Of a stretch of 64,000 nt of DNA, positions 25,100-33,555 are shown piece after piece. The stretch comes from Massilia rhizosphaerae (GTDB lineage: Bacteria > Pseudomonadota > Gammaproteobacteria > Burkholderiales > Burkholderiaceae_D): NCBI RefSeq assembly GCF_016093545.1, contig NZ_JADKYX010000023.1:1-64000 (forward strand), given 5' to 3'. Under the pieces are notes generated by a model. It had not been told where the DNA came from and made no database searches. It saw nothing but the letters and a program-made list of their open reading frames with translations. Within the stretch, counting starts at the first letter, position 1. The number at the start of each line of letters is the position of its first letter. The translations under genes were made by a program, and so were the position numbers.

Positions 25100-25681
25100 A
25101 TGAAACTGAAAGCAATCCTGGCCGCCCTCGCACTGGGCGCGGCCGCCAACGCCGGCGCGGCCGTCCTCACGTTCGACGGCCTGACCGACATGATGTACGG
25201 CGACGGCTTCGGCCTGGCGCCCGGCATGAGCTACGACGGCACCAACCTGACCTACGAGGAATCCGGCTTCCGGCTGACGCTGAACGCGCCCGCCGCGGCG
25301 GCGGGCGCGGCGCACGTCGGCGACGGCACGTTCGATGCGCAGACGTACAACTGGCACGACGGCATGGAGAACGGCGACGGCACGTTCGTCACGCTGACCC
25401 GCGTGGGCGGCGGCCGCTTCAACCTGCTCGGCTTCGACTACTACACGGAGGGCAGCACGCTGTCCACGGACGGCGCGGCCCAGGGCTTCCTGGCGGGCGG
25501 CGGCACCTGGAACACGGCGCTGAACGGCATCGCCGAGCTGCGCCTCACGTCGAGCGCGGCCAACGCGATCGACAACGTCGCGGTGGAAGAGGCCAGCGCC
25601 GCCGTGCCGCTGCCGGGCACCTTGCCGCTGCTGCTGGGCGGCGTGGCCGCATTCGGCCTGGCGCGCCGCCGCCGGGGCTGA
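25100..25681 (+). CDS. VPLPG/PEP-CTERM sorting-domain protein
   Basis: This is a 193-residue exported protein with an N-terminal signal (MKLKAILAALALGAAANAGA). A beta-rich middle begins VLTFDGLTD. The C-terminal tripartite tail has VPLPGTLPLLLGGVAAFGLA, then a basic RRRRG end. This is the variant of the PEP-CTERM signal processed by exosortase/EpsH systems of exopolysaccharide-forming Proteobacteria. The function of the body is unknown. The gene is 30 bp behind GH74, with its own AAGGAG site, so a surface role in handling glycans is possible. No exosortase is in the window. A strong terminator follows. Confidence 0.85.
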   Translation: MKLKAILAALALGAAANAGAAVLTFDGLTDMMYGDGFGLAPGMSYDGTNLTYEESGFRLTLNAPAAAAGAAHVGDGTFDAQTYNWHDGMENGDGTFVTLTRVGGGRFNLLGFDYYTEGSTLSTDGAAQGFLAGGGTWNTALNGIAELRLTSSAANAIDNVAVEEASAAVPLPGTLPLLLGGVAAFGLARRRRG

Positions 25682-25693
25682 TCCGGGCGGTGC

Positions 25694-25731
25694 AAAGCAA
25701 AACGGAGGCCGCGTGCCTCCGTTTTGCTTTT
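25694..25731 (+). terminator. strong hairpin terminator, likely bidirectional
   Basis: The arms AAAGCAAAACGGAGGC (25694-25709) and GCCTCCGTTTTGCTTT (25715-25730) are perfectly complementary around a 5-base loop. The symmetry of the A and T tracts allows function in both directions. It isolates the GH74 unit from the Hcp module. Confidence 0.9.
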
Positions 25732-25761
25732 GGGTGCGCCGGCATCGCTGGCCGAAAGTTT

Positions 25762-25777
25762 CAGCGGATATCCGCTG
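25762..25777. promoter_or_regulatory. 16-bp perfect palindrome upstream of hcp
   Basis: CAGCGGATATCCGCTG is self-complementary over 16 bp and nested in a longer TTTCAG...CTGAAA arrangement. It lies 115 bp before the hcp start. Two direct copies of TTGTCCAGT (25793-25801 and 25812-25820) follow between it and the gene. It may be a regulator site; none is known to me for it. Confidence 0.45.
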
Positions 25778-25892
25778 GCTGCCTGAAATGACTTGTCCAG
25801 TGTCGAGCAGGTTGTCCAGTTGACAGCCGCCAATGAACCCTGCGAACTGCTCGGCAACAATCGTCCCATCCGTTAGCAAACAGGAGGGAATG

Positions 25893-26384
25893 ATGGCAAA
25901 CGACGTGTATTTGCAGATCGAAGGCATCAAAGGTGAGTCGATGGATGACAAGCACCGGGAGTGGATCGAGGTGAGCAATGTTGCCTGGTCCGTCCACCAG
26001 CCCAGGGCCGCCACAGTGTCGACAGCAGGCGGGCACACGACCGGCCGGGCCGAACTGTCCAACGTCTCCTTCAGGAAGTTGGCGGACCTTTCGTCGCCGC
26101 TCCTGCAACAGCATTGCGCGATGGGTAAGACTATACCGAAAGCGAAATTCGAGTTCATGCGCGCCGATGGCGAGGGCAAACCCATCTGCTATTACACGGT
26201 GGAGCTTGAGAACGTGATGATCTCCGGCGTCAATCCGAATAGCGGCGATTCCGGACTTGTCATCGAGCAGGTTTTCTTTGCCTACTCCAAGATGAAATGG
26301 AGTTATGCCAAACAGAGCATTCGAGGCGGCATGGAAGGCAAGACGGCCGGCGGTTGGGACTGCGCAGCGAACAAGTGCGTTTGA
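25893..26384 (+). CDS. hcp: Hcp-family type VI secretion tube/effector-carrier protein
   Basis: The 163-residue product starts MANDVYLQIEGIKGESMDD, the classical Hcp beginning, and continues with the family blocks HREWIEVSNVAWSV, LSNVSFRKLADLSSPLL and YYTVELENVMISGV. It ends with the KMKWSYA region and a short C-terminal extension. Hcp forms hexameric rings stacked into the T6SS tube and carries small effectors in its lumen. A GGAGGG ribosome site precedes the tandem ATGATG, and I take the second ATG. No other T6SS structural gene is in the window, so this is an orphan hcp. It is the first gene of a three-gene unit with a putative amidase effector (7 bp away) and a periplasmic partner. Base composition is lower in GC than in its neighbours. 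Confidence 0.92.
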   Translation: MANDVYLQIEGIKGESMDDKHREWIEVSNVAWSVHQPRAATVSTAGGHTTGRAELSNVSFRKLADLSSPLLQQHCAMGKTIPKAKFEFMRADGEGKPICYYTVELENVMISGVNPNSGDSGLVIEQVFFAYSKMKWSYAKQSIRGGMEGKTAGGWDCAANKCV

Positions 26385-26391
26385 GGTCGAC

Positions 26392-26865
26392 ATGGGACTC
26401 GCCGATACGCTTCCCAAGCGTAATGTGATTTACCAAGGTGACTTTCGGGCGCTGGCCGACAAATATGATGAGCTCAGACGAAGAAGCGCTGGAGAGTTCA
26501 TCGGGCGCGACCAGGAATGCGTTGCACTGGTACAAGGGCTAACCGACGTCGGGTACACCGGGCGTTGGCAGCCTGGTCCGAGGGTTCTAGACTTGGCGTT
26601 CCTACTGCCCGGCACCGTCATCGCGAACTTCGTGTTCGAGAATGGTAAAGGGCGCTTCCCGAACAAGCACGGCTGGCATGCGGCATTGTTCGATCAATTC
26701 TGTTATGGGGCGATCATGTCGAACGGGCGACCGTGCGAGTTTTCCATTTTCGACCAGTATCACGGAAAGCCAGCAGGAAGGCGCGGACTCGCAAAATCAA
26801 CTGAAAATTGGAAGCCAATGCCCTCGGATGATGCGGCGGCATTTTACGTCGTGGTGGTGCCATGA
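26392..26865 (+). CDS. BPSL0067-type NlpC/P60-like amidase, putative T6SS effector
   Basis: This 157-residue protein has the pattern of the BPSL0067 family, a small papain-like peptidase/amidase group. A Cys lies in DQECVALVQGL (Cys43), a His in HGWHAALFDQF (His96), and a later FDQYHGKP block (Asp121) could complete a triad. There is no signal peptide, as expected for cargo delivered through Hcp rather than Sec. It is encoded 7 bp after hcp and overlaps by 4 bp the next gene, which encodes an exported protein. That arrangement is typical of a cell-wall amidase effector with its immunity protein. The peptidoglycan substrate and the killing role are inferred; the frame upstream of 26392 overlaps hcp and is not used. 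Confidence 0.75.
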   Translation: MGLADTLPKRNVIYQGDFRALADKYDELRRRSAGEFIGRDQECVALVQGLTDVGYTGRWQPGPRVLDLAFLLPGTVIANFVFENGKGRFPNKHGWHAALFDQFCYGAIMSNGRPCEFSIFDQYHGKPAGRRGLAKSTENWKPMPSDDAAAFYVVVVP

Positions 26866-27335
26866 AAGCAATCTTTGCGGCACTCTTGCTGGCGAACGCC
26901 CTTGCAAGAGCTGATGATCTGAAATGCCCGGACACTTATCCTGACAGTCCGATTAGCCTGCCGGCGTCATCCGGGCAAATTGGCTCGGGTGTGGTGAGGC
27001 GTGCAATTTTTTCCAATGCTTACCTCTATGCGGGCAAGCTGCATGGAGACGCCTTTGGGTTTGACGCCATGGTAGGGACGGCAAAGACAAAGCGCGTCAA
27101 GGGTGGTTGGGACACCGAATACACCTTTACGCCATCGGAAACCAAATGGCTGGTATGTGCATACGGTGGTAACGAACTGTTCAGTGTAAAGCCACGTCGG
27201 CAAGGACCTATCGAATTGTGGGAACAGATCGCCCCCGATGTCACCCAATGTGTGCTGCAGGTCCGGGAAATAAAGCAACCATATCGCTTGCCCGGCGAGT
27301 GGAGCGCTGCGGCCATCTGTAAAAACGGCAAGTAG
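26862..27335 (+). CDS. STY0301-like periplasmic protein, putative immunity protein
   Basis: This 157-residue protein has a clear signal peptide (MKAIFAALLLANALARA-DD). The mature part contains four or more Cys, including LKCPDTYP, WLVCAYGG, TQCVLQV and AAICKNG, which suggests disulfides in the periplasm. The arrangement LKCP...WLVCAYG...CVLQV resembles the STY0301 family often found beside BPSL0067-type genes. The start overlaps the preceding stop by 4 bp (ATGA), indicating translational coupling. Periplasmic location and tight linkage to a peptidoglycan-amidase-like effector point to an immunity role. Family membership is from memory, and the inhibitory function is inferred. Confidence 0.65.
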   Translation: MKAIFAALLLANALARADDLKCPDTYPDSPISLPASSGQIGSGVVRRAIFSNAYLYAGKLHGDAFGFDAMVGTAKTKRVKGGWDTEYTFTPSETKWLVCAYGGNELFSVKPRRQGPIELWEQIAPDVTQCVLQVREIKQPYRLPGEWSAAAICKNGK

Positions 27336-27389
27336 CGGTGCAGCTCCCAGAATGCGTGGTCGGACTGTTCGAGCCATTTTGGGGCGTTT

Positions 27390-30245
27390 TCATAGCGTAC
27401 CCGGTTCGATGGTCACGTCGCCCGTGATGCCGGACGGCTGGCCGGGAGCCGCTTCCACGAGCACTGAGAGCGTGCGCCACGCCGGTCCGCGCGGCAAGGT
27501 CAGCGTCAGCGGACCGGGCGCGGCGTCGCGCTTCTCGCCCAGTTTCGCGCCGTCCAGCCACACCTCGGCCTTGCCGGCGATCTCGCGCATCACGAGGCGC
27601 GCGCGGCCGTCGTTGCGGTCCGCGCGCAGCCCGAACGTGACGCGGTAGGTGCGCCAGCGCAGCGCCTCGGGTGCCTGCCTGAACGGCGGTTCGCCCCAGC
27701 CCCAGCTGTTCATGTCGTTGTCGGCCAGCGCGCGGTTCGGATCGGGACGGTCCGCCTGCGCCGGTGACGTGCGCCACGGCGCCGGCCGCACCACGGGCTG
27801 CGCTTCGGCGACGGCGGGGATCGGCGCCACCGCGCGCACGTCCAGCAGCGTCTCGCCCGCGGCCAGTCCGTCCGCCCGCGCGCGCAGGATGAAGCGGCCG
27901 TGGCCGGCGCGGCGGCCCTGCACGATCACCTGCGCCAGGCCGTTGTAGAGATTGCGCTCGGACGCCTTCTCGGGTTCGTGCGAATTCGGGTCGCCGTTGC
28001 CCACGCCGATGATCGCGCCGGGGCCGTCCGCGTCGAACCGGACGTGCCGGCCGGCGTCGGGCACCGGCCGGCCCTGCGCGTCGACGACGCTCACCGTGAC
28101 CGGCACCGCGTCGGCGCCGTCGCCGGCGAGCCAGGCGCGGTCGGGCGTCAGCACGAGGCGCGCGGGCGCGCCGGTCGTCTCGACGGCGTCGCGGCCGACT
28201 TCCGTGCCGTGCGCGAGCGCCACCGCTTCCAGCCTGCCCGGCGCGTAGGGCACCTGGAACGTGGCCATCTCGTACGGGTCCACGTCCTGTTCGCCGACGG
28301 CCACACCGTTCAGTAGCAGGCGCACGCGCGGCGCGTTGGTGGCCACGCGCACCTTGATCGGCCGGCCTTCCTGGCCGGGCCAGTTCCAGTGCGGCATGAC
28401 CTTGACGATGACGCGGTCCTTGATCCACAGCGCCTGCCGGAACCAGTAGGCGTTCTTCGGGAAGCCGCACAGGTCCATGATGCCGAAGAACGAACTGACG
28501 CTGGGCCATTCGTGCGGGGTCGGCTCGCCGCGGTAGTCGAGGCCCGTCCACGCGAAGCTGCCGGCCATGAACGGCCGCCGTTCGATCTCCTTCCAGCTTG
28601 CGCGCTGGGTCTTGCCCCACTGGGCCGCGTCGTCGTCGTAGCTGGCGACCAGGTGCTTGTCCCAGTCGGTCTTGTACTCGCCGCGCGACATGAACGCGGA
28701 CGTGTCCTCGGAGCTGAACACCGGCTTGTGCGGGTAGACCTTGTGGAAGTGGTCGTATTCCCACACCTGGTAGTTGATGCCGGCCACGTCCAGCGCCCGC
28801 ACCGCGCTTTTTTCCGCGAACAGGCCGCCGTGCATCGCGGCCGTGACGGGACGCGACGTGTCCAGCGCCTTGACCGCCGCCACCATGCGGCGCGCCATCT
28901 CGTAGCCGATCTCCGTGCCCTGCAGCGGTTCCTCGTTGAAGATCGACCACAGCACGACGCTGGGCCGGTTGCGGTCGCGCCGCACGAGCCACGTCAGTTG
29001 CCGCATGTAGTCGGGCGAGGTGTTGAAATTGCGGTTCTCGTCCATCACCAGGATGCCGAGGCGGTCGGTCAGGTCGAGCACCTCGGCCGCCGGCGCGTTG
29101 TGGGCGAAGCGGATCGCGTTCACGCCCATCGATTTCAGCCGGCGCAGGCGGAATTCCCAGATCGCGTCCGGTACCGCGACGCCGACGCCCGCGTGATCCT
29201 GGTGGATGGCCACGCCCTGCAGCTTGGTGGGCCGGCCGTTCAGGAAGAAGCCGCGGTCGGCGTCGAAGCGGATGGTGCGAAAGCCCGTATGGATCTCGGC
29301 GCGGTCGAGTTCTCCGCCGGCGTCGCGCAGCACGGCGCGCACGCGGTACAAGGCGGGCTTGTCCAAGGTCCACAGTTGCGGATTGCGCACGGCCAGCGCC
29401 ACTCGCGCGCTCGCCTTGCCCAGCGCGCCCACCCGGACGGGCGCGCCGCCCCGCGCGACTTCCTTGCCGTCCGGGGCCAGCACGCTGACGTCGAGCCGCG
29501 CGGCGTGGCCGGCCGGCGCGCTGCTTTCCACGTCCACCGTCACGGGCACGGTCCAGCGGCCGTCCTGTCGCACGGGGTCGGCGTGGATGCCGTCGGTGGC
29601 GATGTGCACGGCGTCGCGCTTGACGAGCCAGGTGTGGCGGTAGATGCCGGCGCCTTCGTACCACCAGCCCTCCATCACCTCGGCGTCCACGCGCACGGCG
29701 ATGGTGTTCGGCGTCGCGCCGTAGTGGACGTAGGGCGTGATGTCGATGTGGGTGCTGTTGTAGCCGGACCAGTTGCGGTTCACGAGGACGCCGTTCACCC
29801 ACACCGTGCTGTGCGTGGCGATGCCGTCGAACTGCAGCTCGAGGTGGCGCCCGCGGTCGGACGCCGGCAACGTGAAATAGCGCCGGTACCAGCCGATGCC
29901 GCGCGGCCGGTAGCCTTGCGACCTGTTCTGCGCGGCGTCGAACGGACCTTCGACGGCCCAGTCGTGCGGCAGGTCCACGTGGCGCCAGCCGGAGTCGTCG
30001 TAGTCGGCGTTGGCCGGTCCCTGCGCCTCGCCGGCCTTGGTGTTCATGTAGCTGGCGCCCTGGCCCTTGATGGTCGGGAGGGGCACGTCGCCCTGCAGGA
30101 AAAGCCAGCCGGCGTCCAGCGACAGGCGCTCGCGCGGCGCCGCGTGCGCGAATTGCATCGTGGCCAGCAGCACGGCGCACGCGGCGAGCAGGCAGTGGAG
30201 GGCGGCCCGCAGCCAAGGGCCGCGGTTGTCGTAACGTGGAATCAT
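27390..30245 (-). CDS. GH2 beta-galactosidase-type glycosidase, exported
   Basis: Starting at MIPRYDNRGPW the product has 951 residues with a signal peptide ending near AHA-AP. Domain order follows GH2. A sugar-binding jelly roll (about 40-215; SGWRHVDLPHDWAVEGPF, RGIGWYRRYF) comes first, then an immunoglobulin-like domain and a TIM barrel. The barrel has the acid/base in SIFNEEPLQG (Glu438) and the nucleophile in FSSEDTSAF (Glu513). Additional beta-sandwich domains include an invasin-like block near 730-830 (ARLVLTPDRAWLAGDGADAV) and a C-terminal galactose-binding-like domain. It probably removes terminal beta-galactose in the periplasm, but GH2 also holds other specificities. It is the last gene of the TBDT-lyase-propeller-GH29-GH2 unit, 19 bp behind GH29. 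Confidence 0.88.
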   Translation of the reverse strand: MIPRYDNRGPWLRAALHCLLAACAVLLATMQFAHAAPRERLSLDAGWLFLQGDVPLPTIKGQGASYMNTKAGEAQGPANADYDDSGWRHVDLPHDWAVEGPFDAAQNRSQGYRPRGIGWYRRYFTLPASDRGRHLELQFDGIATHSTVWVNGVLVNRNWSGYNSTHIDITPYVHYGATPNTIAVRVDAEVMEGWWYEGAGIYRHTWLVKRDAVHIATDGIHADPVRQDGRWTVPVTVDVESSAPAGHAARLDVSVLAPDGKEVARGGAPVRVGALGKASARVALAVRNPQLWTLDKPALYRVRAVLRDAGGELDRAEIHTGFRTIRFDADRGFFLNGRPTKLQGVAIHQDHAGVGVAVPDAIWEFRLRRLKSMGVNAIRFAHNAPAAEVLDLTDRLGILVMDENRNFNTSPDYMRQLTWLVRRDRNRPSVVLWSIFNEEPLQGTEIGYEMARRMVAAVKALDTSRPVTAAMHGGLFAEKSAVRALDVAGINYQVWEYDHFHKVYPHKPVFSSEDTSAFMSRGEYKTDWDKHLVASYDDDAAQWGKTQRASWKEIERRPFMAGSFAWTGLDYRGEPTPHEWPSVSSFFGIMDLCGFPKNAYWFRQALWIKDRVIVKVMPHWNWPGQEGRPIKVRVATNAPRVRLLLNGVAVGEQDVDPYEMATFQVPYAPGRLEAVALAHGTEVGRDAVETTGAPARLVLTPDRAWLAGDGADAVPVTVSVVDAQGRPVPDAGRHVRFDADGPGAIIGVGNGDPNSHEPEKASERNLYNGLAQVIVQGRRAGHGRFILRARADGLAAGETLLDVRAVAPIPAVAEAQPVVRPAPWRTSPAQADRPDPNRALADNDMNSWGWGEPPFRQAPEALRWRTYRVTFGLRADRNDGRARLVMREIAGKAEVWLDGAKLGEKRDAAPGPLTLTLPRGPAWRTLSVLVEAAPGQPSGITGDVTIEPGTL

Positions 30246-30264
30246 GGCGGAAGAAACAGGTCGA

Positions 30265-32595
30265 TCAGTTGGCATCGGCGGGAATCACGGACAACTCGGC
30301 CGCGCTCGCGCTGCCGCTGCGCCAGACGTCGTCCAGCACGGTGAAGCGGAAGAAGCGCGCGGCCACCGGCGCGAAGCGGGCCGTCTGCAGGTCGGGGTTG
30401 TTGTGGATGTTGGCGAACGTGCCTTTGTCGATGGCGGTCTGCCAGTGCGTGCCGTCCGTGCTCGTCTCGAAGCGGTAGTTCACGGCCGTCCCGGCCACTT
30501 GCCCGTCCTGCCGGGGCAGGTAGACGAGGCCGGCGATGCGGTGCGCCTGTCCCATGTCGATGGCGATGGCGCGGCCGCCGCCCCACGGCGTCTGCCAGAA
30601 GGTCGCCGGATCGCCGTCGACGGCGAGCGCCGCCCCGTGACGGCTGGCCCGGTCTTCGCCGTCCACGGCCGCGACCCGCCAGCCGCGCGGCGACAGCCCG
30701 GCGAATTCGCGCGAACCGACGATGCCCAGCCGTCCGCCCGGCAGCAGCCGTGCGGCCTTCACGATGCCGTTGCCGGGCAGCGCGATGGGCGCGCGGTACA
30801 CGGGCGACGCCGCGGTGGGCGCGGTTCCGTCGAGCGTGTAGACGATCGTGCCGCCGGCCGGATGGCTCAGGCGCACCGCGCCGTCGGCGTCGCGGGCGGC
30901 GATGGCGGGCGGCAGCAGGTCGACGGCCTGCTTGTACAGGCCGACCTCGGCCAGCGTGGGTGCCAGGCGCGCGCCGGTGATGCGCACGCGTACGCGGTCC
31001 GTCGTCACGGGCGCCGCGAGGCGGATCAGGCGGCGGTGGCCCACCGTGGTCGTCTCGTCGTCCGGATGGCGCGCGGGCGCCGTCCACGCGGCGCCGTTCC
31101 ACGTCTCGATCGCGAACGATTCGATGCGCTGGCCGCGCTGGTCCACCGCTTCCTGCAGCGACACGACGTCGAACGTCGTCCGGCGCGGCAGCGTGAGGGT
31201 CACCGTGCCGCCGGTGCGGCCGGGCGCGGCTTCCCACCACGTGTCGAGGTTGCCGTCCAGGATGGCCGACGGCCCGTGCCGTGGCGCCGACTGGTCCGCC
31301 GTCACGCGCGCGCCGCGCGCCAGGTTCACGGCGAAGGTGTCGCGCACGATGTCGCCCAGTTGACCGAGCGCCGCCACCTGGTCGTCCGGCACGAGGCCGC
31401 GATTGTCCGGAGACAGGTTCAGGATCAGGTTCGCGTTGCGGCCGATCGACGAATAAAAGATGTCGACCAGTTGCGTGACGGGGCGCGGGCGCTTGTCGCG
31501 CGCCCAGAACCATTGGCCGTTCGCGAGCATCGTGACGTTGGTCTCGGCCGGATACCACCACAGGTGCGAACCCGGCACGAGCCGCGCGCGGCTGCCCAGG
31601 TCGGCCCCCTGCATGTCGGGCCAGCGGAATTGGCCGGGCGCGGTGGGCAGCGGGATCACGCTCCACTCGGTCGTGCGTCCGTAGCCGCTTTCCGTGCCGA
31701 CCCAGCGCGCGTCCGGACCCTTGCCCATGATGACGGCCTTCGGCTGGAGCTTGCGGATCAAGTCGTACCAGGCCGCGTAGTCGTAGGTTTCGGACACGCT
31801 GGGGTCCGGGTTGGCGCCGTCGAACCAGACCTCGTCGACCTCGCCGTACTGGGTCAGCAGTTCGTACAACTGGTTCAGGAAGTAGCGGTTGTAGTCGTCG
31901 ACGTCGTAGGTGTAGGCCTTGAAGCCGGGCGTGGGCGCGCGGCCTTGCGCGGGGTCGCTCTGGAAGTGCGCCGGATCGGTCGGGATGGTCGACGTGCGCT
32001 TCGGACTGCCGTTGCCGTAATAGCCGGCCGGGTTGGCGGGGTTGGTCCTGAGCTGGTACAGGTCGGCCGGCGACAGGTAGATGCCGAGCTTGACGCCGGC
32101 CGCGCGGGCCGCGTCGGACACTTCGCGAACGAGGTCGCCCTTGCCGCCGCGCCAGGGACTGGCGGCGGCCGAATGCGCCGTGTAGCGCGTCGGCCACATC
32201 GCGAAGCCGTCGTGGTGTTTCGCCACCAGCACGAGCATCTTGCCGTCGAGCCGCTTGACCGCGCGCAGCCATTGATCGGCGTCGAGTTGCGTCGGGTTGA
32301 AGATGGCGGGGTCTTCCTTCCCGGTTCCCCATTCGACCTCGTTGAACGTGTTGACGCCGAAGTGCAGGAAGAACGTGCGCTCCAGCCGCATCCACGCGGA
32401 CTGGTTGGCGCGCGGCAGGACCTTGGCCGCCTTTTCCGCGACGGTTGCCGGTGAATCGCCGGCGGCGATGACCTGTTCGGTCGCGTAGGGGATGGTGGCG
32501 GCGAGTCCGGTGGCGGACAGGGAGGCCAGCGCGAGCGCGAGGCAGGCGCGGGCCGTCCGGCGTTCCGATGGTGGGGCAGCGCGTCGTGATGACAT
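30265..32595 (-). CDS. GH29 alpha-L-fucosidase with C-terminal binding domains
   Basis: The 776-residue protein has a signal peptide (start at MSSRRAAPPSERR, cleavage near GLA-AT). A GH29 catalytic barrel follows with FFLHFGVNTFNEVEWG, LVAKHHDGFAMWPT and the nucleophile in DEVWFDGANPD (Asp259). After residue 440 come an F5/8-type (CBM32-like) domain (ARVTADQSAPRHGPSAILDG), a chitobiase/FN3-like segment (TIVYTLDGTAPTAASPVYRA) and a second discoidin-like domain. It releases alpha-L-fucose from glycan ends. The pairing with GH2 suggests a substrate with Fuc-Gal side chains. It is separated by 105 bp from the propeller gene upstream and by 19 bp from GH2 downstream. Confidence 0.9.
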   Translation of the reverse strand: MSSRRAAPPSERRTARACLALALASLSATGLAATIPYATEQVIAAGDSPATVAEKAAKVLPRANQSAWMRLERTFFLHFGVNTFNEVEWGTGKEDPAIFNPTQLDADQWLRAVKRLDGKMLVLVAKHHDGFAMWPTRYTAHSAAASPWRGGKGDLVREVSDAARAAGVKLGIYLSPADLYQLRTNPANPAGYYGNGSPKRTSTIPTDPAHFQSDPAQGRAPTPGFKAYTYDVDDYNRYFLNQLYELLTQYGEVDEVWFDGANPDPSVSETYDYAAWYDLIRKLQPKAVIMGKGPDARWVGTESGYGRTTEWSVIPLPTAPGQFRWPDMQGADLGSRARLVPGSHLWWYPAETNVTMLANGQWFWARDKRPRPVTQLVDIFYSSIGRNANLILNLSPDNRGLVPDDQVAALGQLGDIVRDTFAVNLARGARVTADQSAPRHGPSAILDGNLDTWWEAAPGRTGGTVTLTLPRRTTFDVVSLQEAVDQRGQRIESFAIETWNGAAWTAPARHPDDETTTVGHRRLIRLAAPVTTDRVRVRITGARLAPTLAEVGLYKQAVDLLPPAIAARDADGAVRLSHPAGGTIVYTLDGTAPTAASPVYRAPIALPGNGIVKAARLLPGGRLGIVGSREFAGLSPRGWRVAAVDGEDRASRHGAALAVDGDPATFWQTPWGGGRAIAIDMGQAHRIAGLVYLPRQDGQVAGTAVNYRFETSTDGTHWQTAIDKGTFANIHNNPDLQTARFAPVAARFFRFTVLDDVWRSGSASAAELSVIPADAN

Positions 32596-32700
32596 GGGGT
32601 CGCGGAAAAAAAGGGGGGCTCCCATTCTGTCCCCGGCGGCATGGCCGGGCAATCACGAAATCCATCAATCCGCCCACGAAATCCGGGACGGCCGCCGTCC

Positions 32701-33522
32701 TTACACGACGAGGATGCCCTGCAGCGACGAGATGCGCTGCGGCGCCGACCACGTGCCGACCAGCCGCCGGCCGGCGTCGAATTCGAGCAGCTGGCGTCCC
32801 TTGTGGCCGTTGTCCGGGCCGTGGCCCTGCCAGTTCGCGACCAGCAGGTGGCCGTTGGCCAGCCGGTCGAAGCTCGCGTAGAAGAACGGATCCACCTCCG
32901 CGGGCAGCTCGGCCGCGTCGCCGAAGCGGTGCAACACGTTGCCCGCCCGGTCGCACGCCACCATGAAGGCGCCGTAGCCGGCCGACACGAGGGTCGATCC
33001 GTCCGCGAGCCGCTCGGCCTTCCACGCGTGCTCGAAGCCCGGCGCGGCAAAGCGGCGCAGTTCCGTCAGGTCGGGCGCCGTCTCGAGGATGTGGTCGTTG
33101 GTGCACAGCAGGTAGGTATCGTCCGACGTCGGCCGCATCAGGCGCACGTAATCGCCGGCGCGGCGAGCGCCGGCCGCGGGGTGGCCGTCGCGGTCCAGGG
33201 TCAGCACGTTGACCCCGCCCATGCCGTCCAGGTTCCAGCCCGTCACGAGCGTGCGGCCGTCGGCCAGGCGGCGCACGGCCGTGACGTCGGTCCAGCGCGC
33301 GCAGGCCGTCAGCACGCGGCCCGATGCGATGTCCAGCTCGAAGAAGCCGCGGTCGTAGCCGACCAGGACGCGCTCTTCGTCGAGCCGCTGCAGGTCGCGC
33401 GCGAGCGGGTAGGGGGACAGGTCCAGCGTCCAGTGGAAGGTGTCGGTGGCCGTGTCGACCAGGGACAGTCGTTGGCGGCCCTCGTCGATGGCAAGCAGGC
33501 GGCAGGAAATTGGATTGAGCAT
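32701..33522 (-). CDS. predicted beta-propeller protein of unknown function
   Basis: This 273-residue protein lacks a signal peptide. It shows repeated four-strand units with alternating phrases such as LLAIDEGRQRLSLVDTATDT, VLVGYDRGFFELDIASGRVL, TLVTGWNLDGMGGVNVLTLD and LLVANWQGHGPDNGHKG. This is typical of PQQ/NHL/SGL-like propellers. I cannot assign an enzyme family. It lies between a heparinase-like lyase (33 bp upstream) and GH29 in one operon. It may be a cytoplasmic sugar-derivative lactonase or epimerase-like enzyme, or a lyase or rotamase acting on unsaturated products, but the sequence does not decide between these. Confidence 0.6.
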   Translation of the reverse strand: MLNPISCRLLAIDEGRQRLSLVDTATDTFHWTLDLSPYPLARDLQRLDEERVLVGYDRGFFELDIASGRVLTACARWTDVTAVRRLADGRTLVTGWNLDGMGGVNVLTLDRDGHPAAGARRAGDYVRLMRPTSDDTYLLCTNDHILETAPDLTELRRFAAPGFEHAWKAERLADGSTLVSAGYGAFMVACDRAGNVLHRFGDAAELPAEVDPFFYASFDRLANGHLLVANWQGHGPDNGHKGRQLLEFDAGRRLVGTWSAPQRISSLQGILVV

Positions 33523-33555
33523 GTGGTGGATAGTGGATGATGAGTGAAACGGTGA

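Noticed and set aside
22589..26185. A 1198-codon open frame on the minus strand
   Set aside because: It is antisense to GH74, the PEP-CTERM gene and hcp, all with clear domains. The translation has no domain and biased composition.
25893..27335. A complete type VI secretion cluster
   Set aside because: Only hcp and two small linked genes are present. No tssB, tssC, clpV, vgrG or baseplate gene was found in the window.
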